A DNA stretch of 8,497 nucleotides, from NCBI GenBank assembly GCA_017390245.1, contig JAFPCE010000059.1:1-8497 (forward strand). Reading direction: 5' to 3'. The translations under genes and the position numbers were made by a program. The notes beneath the pieces were generated by a model, which did no database searches, was not told where the DNA came from, and saw nothing but the letters and a program-made list of their open reading frames with translations. This DNA is from Selenomonadaceae bacterium (GTDB lineage Bacteria > Bacillota > Negativicutes > Selenomonadales > Selenomonadaceae). Numbering within the stretch: position 1 is the first letter of the stretch; each line of letters opens with the position of its first letter. Below are positions 1 to 6,361 of this stretch, piece after piece.

Positions 1-42
1 AGATACCCGGCAAAAAATTTTATAGCGAGTGTCTACTGGGGG

Positions 43-70
43 GGACGTTCTGTATAGGATGTCCTTTTTT
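43..70 (+). terminator. Probable intrinsic terminator at the end of an upstream transcription unit
   Basis: GGACGTTC (43-50) can pair with GGATGTCC (57-64) to form an 8-bp stem with two G-U pairs and a 6-base loop. T6 (65-70) follows directly, the usual shape of a Rho-independent terminator. The 5' arm sits at the end of a G7 tract (38-44), whose remaining Gs could also wobble-pair with the T run. No coding sequence is visible before it, so it would terminate a gene left of the window. It could instead be one of the repeated G-rich hairpins of this leader region with another role. Confidence 0.45.
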
Positions 71-105
71 CTAAAACAAAATTTAGCTTTTGACCGCTGT
101 TTGTC

Positions 106-133
106 TTGTGGGGGGGGACAATTGTGCTACAAT
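106..133 (+). promoter_or_regulatory. Candidate extended -10 promoter for the hybrid kinase gene, with a G8 tract in the spacer
   Basis: TGCTACAAT (125-133) matches an extended -10 element (TGn followed by TACAAT). A weak -35-like TTGTGG (106-111) lies 16 bases upstream. The predicted start near 139-141 gives a leader of about 135 bases before the ATG at 275. A run of eight Gs (110-117) overlaps the -35 and the spacer, so a change in its length would change the spacing. GGACAA (116-121) and TTGTCC (142-147) flank the -10 as an inverted repeat. These are matches by eye only; no start site has been mapped. Confidence 0.4.
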
Positions 134-274
134 GTTCTTAGTTGTCCACAGAGATTTTGCTATCTGCCTGGTGTATATGCTGGGAGGACAAACAGTACAT
201 ATCCTATAAACTTATTCTATATATTACGGAAATAATATTTGAACGATTTTATTAGAGTATGGGAGGGATTGGCT

Positions 275-3235
275 ATGAACTCTGATTTAGGTGACAATAT
301 TTCAAAGTTCATATCTGATTTGCTAGCAGACCAGGACTCAGGTGTCATCGGCGGGTATTGCGAGGATGGATTCCCGTTGTTTTATGCCAACGAGAAAATG
401 GCCCACATGCTAGGGTATGACAACGTAGACGAGTTAGCAGCAGGGATAGAGGGAATGGTAGCTAATACCATTCACCCTGATGACATGGCTCATGTTGTAA
501 GTGATTTAGGAACTGAATATTATCCAGGACTTGCATACAAAACTATGTACAGAATGCCTAAAAAGGATGGCAGCTGGTTCTGGACTGTAGACAGAGGCAA
601 GGTGATTGAGACTGAGGATGGCCGCCTGGCTATTCTTAATGTGTGCACAAATTTATCTGCCTTTATTGAAGAAAGAGATAAGCTGGTTCAGCAAATAGAG
701 CAGGTTTATTGTGAAAAAATACAAAAGCAGCAGGAGTATGAAAAGGTAAACCAGGAACAGTTCCGGGTTATTGAAGCTCTGAGTACTGATTATACCTGTC
801 TGTTTCTCATAGATCCTGTAACAGATAAGATTAGATTATATAGAGAAACCAATGCAGCTATTGGCCGTGAGGCTATTTTAAAGCTGACTGCTCTTGGCAG
901 CTATACTCAGTTTGTTGATGCTTATGTTAAAACCTATGTGGCACCAGATGACAGAGAAAGAATGCGCCAGCAGACCTGTCTTGCTGCGGTGCAGGCAAAT
1001 GCAGATTTTGACCACATGTATAAGGTAGGCTATTGCTTGCAATACCCAGGCTACAGCAGCTATTTTGAGGCCAATTTTGCCAAGACAGAAGATGCAGCTA
1101 ATAATGTTGTGTATGTACTGGCATACCGCAATGTTAATGATGAGGTTCAGCAGCAGCTGGCAGAAGCAAAGGTAAGGGAGCAGAACCAGGAGATTATTGA
1201 AGGCCTGGGTTCTGAGTATTACTCGGTTTTGCTGGTGGATTGTGAGTCGGACAAGGTCAGCTACCATAGAGCAGCTGGTGATGATGGTCCGGATATAGCT
1301 GATAGCTTTGTTAAATTTGCTGATAGCTGGTCTCAGGGGCTGGAATATTATGCTGATGAATTTGTAGCTCAGCATAATGTGGCTGAATTCAGGGAGAAGC
1401 TTTCCCTGGAGTATCTGCAGGAACATTCTAAGGATTATTCTTTTATTTATGAAAAAATCAAAAATGGCCAGTCCATGTTCCTGGAAGCCAGGGTGGCTTT
1501 CGTACAGGGGGGCAGCGGTAATATTGCTGTTGTTGGCACCCGTAATGTAGATGAACTGATTCGCAGGGAGCGCATGCAGGAGAAGGCTTTGCAGGAAGCT
1601 GTCAGCAATCTGCAGACAGAGCAGAAGCTCATGAATATGCGTGTCCGTACTATGTCAGAAGGCATACATGGCGGCTTTAAAAGAGGCCAGCGGGACAAGC
1701 TCCTTACTATTAATTATGTATCAAAGCAGCTGGCAGAAATGCTTGGCTACAGTTCCCCTATGGAGATGATCCGGGCTGGCGGTGGCAATATGGCTGGTCT
1801 GGTAGATATTGATGAAGTAAGGCCACAGCTGCCGGAAGCAGACCGCATGGTGGATAAGGGTGAAATGTTCACCATGACCTATAAAGCCCGCTGCAAGGAT
1901 GGCTCCTGGAAAACTGTTGAGGAAAAGGGCCGTCTCATTACTAATCTGGATGGCAGCCAGGAGTTCTGGAGCTTTATTACAGATAAGGATGAACTGACTA
2001 AAAAGGCTGAAGCCCTGGCGGCAGCCCAGAAAGCAAATGCTGCTTTAGAGAAGGCCCAGCAGGATCTGCAGATAGCCCGTGAGAAGGCCGATGCAGCCAG
2101 TGAGGCCAAGAGTACATTCCTCTTTAACATGTCCCATGATATCCGCACGCCTATGAATGCAATTTTAGGCTATACAGAACTGCTGGGAAGAAATTTCGGA
2201 GATGCTGAAAAATGCCTGGATTACATCGAAAAAATCAAATCCTCTGGCAATTTCCTCTTGTCCTTGATTAATAATGTGCTGGAAATGGCCCGCATTGAAA
2301 GTGGCAAATCAGTTTTAGATGAAGTTCCTGTGGAGTCTGAGTCTGTTGCCCAGGAAGTTATTGGAATATATTCAGATATAATCTGTAAAAAGAACATTAC
2401 CTTTAATAATCATCTAGATTTCAAGGAAAAGTATCTGTATTGCGATACGGTTAAGCTGAAGGAAATATTCCTGAATATCTTGTCTAATGCCTATAAATAC
2501 ACCCCAGAGGGTGGTACTATCACCATTACCTGCCGGGAATTGCCTTGTGACAGAGATGGCTATGTTTATGTGGAAACCTCAGTGGCTGACACTGGCATTG
2601 GCATGTCTGAGGAGTTCCAGAAGGTGCTCTTTGAGGCCTTCGTTCGGGAGCATAATTCTGAAGGCAATACCATAGAGGGTACTGGCCTGGGGATGCATAT
2701 TGTGAAGCGCCTGGTGGAATTGATGGAGGGCAGCATTCATGTAGAAAGCAAGCTGGGGCAGGGTTCTACCTTTACGGTAACCATTCCGCACCGTATTGCC
2801 GATAAGAGCATGGCAGAGCCTGAACAGACTAAAGCTAAAATTGATACCAGCAGGTTTGCTGGCAAGCGCATTCTACTGGCTGAGGATAATGACCTGAATG
2901 CAGAAATTGCCATGGAGCTATTGCACTGGTATGACCTGGAGGTTGACAGAGCAGCTGATGGCATAGAGTGTGTGGATATGCTGCAAAAGGCTGAACCTGG
3001 CTATTATGATTTGATTCTCATGGATATCCAGATGCCAAACATGAATGGCTATAAGGCTACCCACGCCATCCGTCACATGGAATGTCCAAAGCGTGCTTCT
3101 ATTCCTATTGTGGCTATGACAGCTAATGCCTTTGCCCAGGATAAGCAGGATGCTCTGGATGCTGGCATGAACGATCATCTGGCAAAGCCAATTGTTATAG
3201 AAAGCTTCATGGCTATGCTGGATAAATATTTATAA
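275..3235 (+). CDS. Soluble multi-PAS hybrid sensor histidine kinase / response regulator
   Basis: Hybrid two-component sensor kinase of 986 aa. Numbering here starts at the ATG at 275, chosen because GGGAGGG (261-267) lies 7 bases upstream. A longer reading from TTG 239 adds 12 residues but has no good ribosome binding site. Modules in order: PAS (about 23-130, ending in a KKDGSWFW motif); helical linker; two mutually similar sensor modules (about 162-292 and 305-428); coiled linker; second PAS (about 462-573, with CKDGSW); long Ala/Lys/Glu-rich coiled coil (570-613). The kinase core has HisKA with MSHDIRTP (phospho-accepting H621), an N box NILSNAYKY (N734, N738), G1 DTGIGM (772) and G2 GTGLGM (802). 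The C-terminal receiver (864-986) has E870/D871, phospho-acceptor D917 in MDIQMP, T949 and K971. All catalytic residues look intact. There is no transmembrane segment or signal peptide, so it should sense a cytoplasmic signal. No HTH, Hpt or effector domain and no adjacent regulator is present; the partner and signal are unknown. It has its own promoter and terminator. Confidence 0.93.
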   Translation: MNSDLGDNISKFISDLLADQDSGVIGGYCEDGFPLFYANEKMAHMLGYDNVDELAAGIEGMVANTIHPDDMAHVVSDLGTEYYPGLAYKTMYRMPKKDGSWFWTVDRGKVIETEDGRLAILNVCTNLSAFIEERDKLVQQIEQVYCEKIQKQQEYEKVNQEQFRVIEALSTDYTCLFLIDPVTDKIRLYRETNAAIGREAILKLTALGSYTQFVDAYVKTYVAPDDRERMRQQTCLAAVQANADFDHMYKVGYCLQYPGYSSYFEANFAKTEDAANNVVYVLAYRNVNDEVQQQLAEAKVREQNQEIIEGLGSEYYSVLLVDCESDKVSYHRAAGDDGPDIADSFVKFADSWSQGLEYYADEFVAQHNVAEFREKLSLEYLQEHSKDYSFIYEKIKNGQSMFLEARVAFVQGGSGNIAVVGTRNVDELIRRERMQEKALQEAVSNLQTEQKLMNMRVRTMSEGIHGGFKRGQRDKLLTINYVSKQLAEMLGYSSPMEMIRAGGGNMAGLVDIDEVRPQLPEADRMVDKGEMFTMTYKARCKDGSWKTVEEKGRLITNLDGSQEFWSFITDKDELTKKAEALAAAQKANAALEKAQQDLQIAREKADAASEAKSTFLFNMSHDIRTPMNAILGYTELLGRNFGDAEKCLDYIEKIKSSGNFLLSLINNVLEMARIESGKSVLDEVPVESESVAQEVIGIYSDIICKKNITFNNHLDFKEKYLYCDTVKLKEIFLNILSNAYKYTPEGGTITITCRELPCDRDGYVYVETSVADTGIGMSEEFQKVLFEAFVREHNSEGNTIEGTGLGMHIVKRLVELMEGSIHVESKLGQGSTFTVTIPHRIADKSMAEPEQTKAKIDTSRFAGKRILLAEDNDLNAEIAMELLHWYDLEVDRAADGIECVDMLQKAEPGYYDLILMDIQMPNMNGYKATHAIRHMECPKRASIPIVAMTANAFAQDKQDALDAGMNDHLAKPIVIESFMAMLDKYL

Positions 3236-3256
3236 TTTAAAATTGCTTACCCCTTG

Positions 3257-3294
3257 GCCCTGGCGCAACTCCCTTTACGCGCTGGGGCTTTTTT
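3257..3294 (+). terminator. Intrinsic terminator of the hybrid kinase gene
   Basis: GCCCTGGCGC (3257-3266) pairs with GCGCTGGGGC (3279-3288), giving a 10-bp GC-rich stem with two G-U pairs and a 12-base loop. T6 (3289-3294) follows. It begins about 20 bases after the kinase stop codon, so the kinase is probably transcribed alone and separated from the permease operon. Confidence 0.85.
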
Positions 3295-3351
3295 ATATGC
3301 GAAAATACCAATAAAAATGTCCTGCGTAACACTAAATTAAAAATTAATATG

Positions 3352-3363
3352 TATTACGTAATA
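3352..3363. promoter_or_regulatory. 12-base perfect palindrome, candidate operator
   Basis: TATTACGTAATA is a perfect palindrome, and two further pairs match outside one mismatch on each side. It ends just before the -35 region of the predicted permease promoter, where an activator or repressor dimer could bind. The surrounding DNA is extremely AT-rich, so chance palindromes are common. No regulator gene is nearby to suggest which protein would bind. Confidence 0.3.
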
Positions 3364-3365
3364 TA

Positions 3366-3392
3366 TTGTAAAATTTTGCATACTGTTATAAT
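3366..3392 (+). promoter_or_regulatory. Probable extended -10 promoter for the permease-glycerate kinase operon
   Basis: TGTTATAAT (3384-3392) is an extended -10 with a perfect TATAAT hexamer. TTGTAA (3366-3371) is a candidate -35 with a short 15-base spacer, which extended -10 promoters tolerate. A start near 3399 leaves a leader of about 54 bases before the ATG at 3453. The leader carries the ribosome binding site AAGGGGG (3438-3444). Confidence 0.6.
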
Positions 3393-3452
3393 TAAGAAAG
3401 AGGATAAATATTATTTATCTGATAATAAAAAGGGTTTAAGGGGGTTATATTT

Positions 3453-4835
3453 ATGACTGGTATTCCACTTCTGGTTGTCTTTTGTTTAGCTATCATCATT
3501 ATGATTGTGGCTATTTCAAAGTTCAACGTCCATCCGTTTTTATCTTTAATGGGAGTTTCCCTGCTGCTGGCTGTGGTTGTTGGCCTGCCACTGGCAAAGA
3601 TTCCTGGTATCATCGGTTCTGGTTTCTCAGGTATTTTCTCTAGCATTGGTATTGTAATTATTTTAGGTGCATTAATCGGACTTATTCTGGAGAAAACTGG
3701 TGCTGCTATCCGCCTGGCAGATGTGGTTATCCGCTGCGTCGGTGAGAAGCATCCACAGCTGGCATTGATGCTTATGGGCTGGATTGTTTCCATTCCTGTA
3801 TTCTGCGATAGTGGTTTCGTTATTTTAAATCCTATCCGTAAGGCACTGTGCAACAAGCTGAAGGGTACTAGTCCTGTAGGCATGGCAGTGGCTCTCTCTG
3901 GTGGTCTCTATGCTGCCCATGTATTTGTACCACCTACACCTGGACCTATTGCAGCTGCTGGTTCTCTTGGCTTAGGTGATAATCTGGCTGCTGTTATTCT
4001 GGTAGGTATCGCTGCATCTATTCCTGCTTTGATTGTTACTTATATTTTCTCTCTGTACATCAGCAAGAAGAATATCCCTTTGCAGGAGGGCAATGCTGCA
4101 GCCGAGACAGAAAAGAGCTATGAGGAGCTGATTGCTGAATACGGTGAGCTGCCAGGCTCTTTTGCTTCCTTTGCACCAATTGTTGTGCCTATTATTCTCA
4201 TGGCTGCTGGTTCTGTAGTAACTATGGCAGGCATGTCTGGCGCTGTGGCTACAGGTTTAAAATTCCTGGGCACTCCTATCATTGCTTTAACCGTTGGTTT
4301 GCTCTTTGCTGTGGGCCTTTTATCTTCCACTGGCAAGATGAAGGAATTTTCTGCTATTACCAATGAAACTCTGAAGACTGTAGGTCCTATCCTCTTTATC
4401 ACTGCTGCTGGCAGTGTGCTAGGCAAGGTTATAACTGCTGCAGGCTTCGTTGACTTTATGAAGGACAATGCTACCTTCCTGGCAAGTGTAGGTATTTTCT
4501 TCCCATTTGTTATTTCTGCTATTCTTAAGACCGCCCAGGGCTCTTCCACTGTGGCTATTACCACAACTGCTGGTATCATGGGCATGTTCTCTGACAGTGC
4601 TTCTATGATGACTGCTCTTGGCTTAAATACAGAAATGGCTGCACTCTTGACTGTAATGGCCATTGGTGCTGGTGCTATGACTGTATCCCATGCCAACGAC
4701 AGCTATTTCTGGGTTGTTACCAACTTCACAGGCTTAGAGCCTCAGAATGGTTACAGAACCCAGACTATGATGACTTTGGTTGTGGGCGTTCTTTCTATGG
4801 TTTCTATCTTCATTGCTTCTTTGATTTTACTGTAA
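3453..4835 (+). CDS. GntP-family permease, probable glycerate (sugar acid):H+ symporter
   Basis: Integral membrane transporter of the gluconate permease (GntP) family, 460 aa, full length for the family. Hydrophobic segments run almost end to end (for example 3-22, 27-47, 62-80, 105-125, 175-200, 240-260, 272-291, 395-412, 438-460). A central hydrophilic loop (about 203-238) lies between the two halves. Family-type motifs are visible: PVFCDSGFVILNP (115-127), PPTPGP (160-165, where many members have PPHPGP), KTAQGSSTVA (359-368) and SHANDSYFW (412-420). AAGGGGG lies 8 bases before the ATG. Known substrates of the family include gluconate, other sugar acids and glycerate. The glycerate kinase gene 39 bases downstream makes D-glycerate the best guess for uptake. 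The family call is firm; the substrate is inferred from context only. Confidence 0.9.
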   Translation: MTGIPLLVVFCLAIIIMIVAISKFNVHPFLSLMGVSLLLAVVVGLPLAKIPGIIGSGFSGIFSSIGIVIILGALIGLILEKTGAAIRLADVVIRCVGEKHPQLALMLMGWIVSIPVFCDSGFVILNPIRKALCNKLKGTSPVGMAVALSGGLYAAHVFVPPTPGPIAAAGSLGLGDNLAAVILVGIAASIPALIVTYIFSLYISKKNIPLQEGNAAAETEKSYEELIAEYGELPGSFASFAPIVVPIILMAAGSVVTMAGMSGAVATGLKFLGTPIIALTVGLLFAVGLLSSTGKMKEFSAITNETLKTVGPILFITAAGSVLGKVITAAGFVDFMKDNATFLASVGIFFPFVISAILKTAQGSSTVAITTTAGIMGMFSDSASMMTALGLNTEMAALLTVMAIGAGAMTVSHANDSYFWVVTNFTGLEPQNGYRTQTMMTLVVGVLSMVSIFIASLILL

Positions 4836-4874
4836 AGCTGTATGTTGTTTTAAGGATTAAAAAGGAGTTTTGGT

Positions 4875-6020
4875 ATGAAGATTGTTATTTCCATTGATTC
4901 CTTTAAGGATAGTATTTCCTCCTTTGAGGCAGGTCATGCCTTGCAGGAGGCCATTAAGCAGCAATTTCCTGATGATATTGTGAAGGTGTTTCCACTGGCC
5001 GATGGCGGTGAAGGTACTGTAACAGCCATGACACAGGGTTTAGGCGGAAAAATTGTGCCTGTGGAGGTAATGGGGCCTTTAGGTGAAGCAGTGTCAAGCA
5101 GGTACGGGTATTTGCCAGATAATGAAATGGCTATTATTGAAATGGCTGATTCGTCTGGCCTGCCTATGGTGCCTGTCAATAGGCGAAATCCTATGGATAC
5201 TACCACCTATGGTCTGGGACAGCTGATAGCAAAGGCTATGGATAACGGCTGCAAGCGGTTTATTATCGGCATTGGCGGCAGTGCTACCAATGACTGTGGC
5301 CTGGGAATGCTGACTGCTCTGGGCTATGATTTTTATAAGGCTGATGGTACAAAGGCTGGTATTTTTGGTAAGGATCTGGCGGATATTGCTTCCATTGATA
5401 CTTCGCATGTGAACAGCAAGCTGAAGAATTGTGTTTTTCAGATTGCCTGTGATGTGAATAATCCACTGTGCGGCTTAAATGGCTGTTCCTATATCTATGG
5501 GCCGCAGAAGGGTGCTACGCCACAGATTGTTACAACTATGGATGAATATATTAGTGATTTTGCCCAGGTGGCTGAAAAGGCTATGGGCAGAAAAGGCAGG
5601 GATATGGCAGGGGCTGGTGCTGCTGGCGGCTTAGGCTTTGCCTTCCATGTGTTTATCAATGGCAATTTGACACCTGGTGTAGAGCTGATTCTGGGGACTA
5701 TTGGCATGGAAAAGGAGCTTATTGATGCTGATGTACTGATAACTGGTGAAGGCAGGATGGATAAGCAGACTGCCATGGGCAAGGCACCGGCTGGTGTGGC
5801 CCAGCTGGCGAAAAAGTGCAATCCAGATTGTGTTACGGTGGCTCTATGCGGCTGTGCGACGGATGAGGCTTATTTTGTGAATGAGCATGGCATTGATGGG
5901 TATTTTCCTATTCTCCAGGAGCCTATGACGGCGCAGCAGGCTATGGATAAGGATAAGAGCAAGGAAAACCTGGGGCTGACAGTGCGGCAGGTGATGAATT
6001 TGATACATCGCATGAAATAA
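4875..6020 (+). CDS. Glycerate kinase (GarK/GlxK family)
   Basis: Cytoplasmic kinase of 381 aa, the normal size for the GarK/GlxK family, which phosphorylates D-glycerate with ATP; characterised bacterial members of this class form 2-phosphoglycerate, a glycolytic intermediate. Visible signatures: N-terminal SIDSFKDSISS (6-16); PLADGGEGT (40-48); GIGGSATNDCGLG (132-144); CDVNNPLCG (192-200) followed by YGPQKGA (208-214); GAGAAGGLG (246-254); and GEGRMDKQTAMGKAP (291-305). The ATG follows AAGGAG (4862-4867) at 7 bases. It shares the promoter of the permease gene, 39 bases upstream with no terminator between, so the pair forms an uptake-and-activation module for glycerate. No tartronate-semialdehyde reductase, aldolase or dehydratase gene is adjacent, so external glycerate is a likelier source than a linked glucarate or glyoxylate pathway. 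I leave the symbol blank because garK and glxK cannot be told apart from sequence alone. Confidence 0.93.
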   Translation: MKIVISIDSFKDSISSFEAGHALQEAIKQQFPDDIVKVFPLADGGEGTVTAMTQGLGGKIVPVEVMGPLGEAVSSRYGYLPDNEMAIIEMADSSGLPMVPVNRRNPMDTTTYGLGQLIAKAMDNGCKRFIIGIGGSATNDCGLGMLTALGYDFYKADGTKAGIFGKDLADIASIDTSHVNSKLKNCVFQIACDVNNPLCGLNGCSYIYGPQKGATPQIVTTMDEYISDFAQVAEKAMGRKGRDMAGAGAAGGLGFAFHVFINGNLTPGVELILGTIGMEKELIDADVLITGEGRMDKQTAMGKAPAGVAQLAKKCNPDCVTVALCGCATDEAYFVNEHGIDGYFPILQEPMTAQQAMDKDKSKENLGLTVRQVMNLIHRMK

Positions 6021-6048
6021 AACCGATGCTTAAGCTATGTATTTTTTT
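6003..6048 (+). terminator. Weak terminator-like hairpin overlapping the end of the glycerate kinase gene
   Basis: ATACAT (6003-6008) can pair with ATGTAT (6037-6042), and GCAT (6010-6013) with ATGC (6026-6029) inside it. A T7 run (6042-6048) begins at the last base of the outer stem. The structure is short, AT-rich and interrupted, and it spans the stop codon. Termination here would be inefficient at best. The stronger structure ending at 6283 is the other candidate for ending this operon. Confidence 0.25.
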
Positions 6049-6098
6049 GCTATACAGTAAATTCTCTGTGCGACTAATGAGTATTTTTTAGTTACTTT

Positions 6099-6283
6099 AA
6101 CACGGCATATAACCTACACAGGACGCTCTCGCTTTGAGGAGAAACTAAGGCGAGCACGATTTTGTCCCAAAATCTTGCTAAATCCCTGCCTAGTGGAACT
6201 AAGCTCTGACTGCGCTTTGCTTGTCAATCGCTAAGTACCAAGGCTCTCCACAACCTGTTTAAGGTTATATGGCCGTGTTTTTT
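6099..6283 (+). repeat. Long imperfect inverted repeat enclosing hairpins: MITE-like element or structured RNA with terminator
   Basis: The left arm 6099-6122 (starting AACACGGCATATAACCT) is the near-perfect reverse complement of 6254-6279 (ending AAGGTTATATGGCCGTGTT). About 23 base pairs form, broken only by single-base bulges at 6271 and 6261 and one mismatch. Further pairings lie inside. Hairpin 6153-6179 has 11 of 12 pairs, including GATTTTG/CAAAATC. Hairpin 6188-6244 uses GCCT..TGG with CCA/AGGC and an inner TGAC/GTCA. Two alternatives compete: 6128-6135 with 6147-6154, or TTGAGGAGA (6134-6142) with TCTCCACAA (6245-6253), which would extend the outer stem. T6 (6278-6283) overlaps the last bases of the stem. 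No open frame of note lies inside. It could be a non-autonomous mobile repeat, a structured RNA that ends itself, or simply the operon terminator. No clear target-site duplication is visible. The structure is plain; the identity is not. Confidence 0.6.
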
Positions 6284-6319
6284 GTGTAGTGGCTGATAGT
6301 GCTTCTGATTCTACTTATG

Positions 6320-6328
6320 TGCTATAAT
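6320..6328 (+). promoter_or_regulatory. Extended -10 promoter for ligA
   Basis: TGCTATAAT (6320-6328) is an extended -10 with a perfect TATAAT hexamer. No convincing -35 hexamer is seen at 16-18 bases upstream, which extended -10 promoters can do without. A second TATAAT (6332-6337) lies 9 bases downstream and could act as an alternative. A start near 6335 gives a leader of about 27 bases before the ATG at 6362. The promoter lies 37 bases after the T run of the inverted-repeat element, so ligA is probably transcribed independently of the glycerate operon. Confidence 0.6.
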
Positions 6329-6361
6329 AGCTATAATTAATATTTGATAGAGGTAATAATC

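Noticed and set aside
29..235. Short open frame of 68 codons upstream of the kinase, starting at GTG 29
   Set aside because: No ribosome binding site; it runs through two poly-G tracts and the predicted terminator and promoter; Cys-rich low-complexity translation with no recognisable domain.
239..274. TTG 239 as start of the hybrid kinase
   Set aside because: No Shine-Dalgarno sequence before it, while GGGAGGG at 261-267 is ideally placed for the in-frame ATG at 275.
878..1426. Antisense open frame of 182 codons inside the kinase gene, and similar ones elsewhere (for example 4118-4696)
   Set aside because: They lie wholly opposite well-supported genes, have no ribosome binding sites or domain signatures, and their composition follows from the sense-strand codons.
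6099..6283. 6S RNA, suggested by the length of about 180 nt and the closing stem
   Set aside because: The interior folds into separate side hairpins rather than a rod with one central bubble, and I cannot identify the conserved bubble sequences. A covariance search would decide.
6099..6283. Remnant of an insertion sequence with a transposase gene
   Set aside because: No open frame inside, no transposase-like peptide in any frame, and no clear target-site duplication; only a non-autonomous repeat remains possible.
6344..6361. TTG 6344 as start of ligA
   Set aside because: It lies upstream of the ribosome binding site AGAGG (6349-6353) that serves ATG 6362, and the extra six residues add nothing typical of the family.
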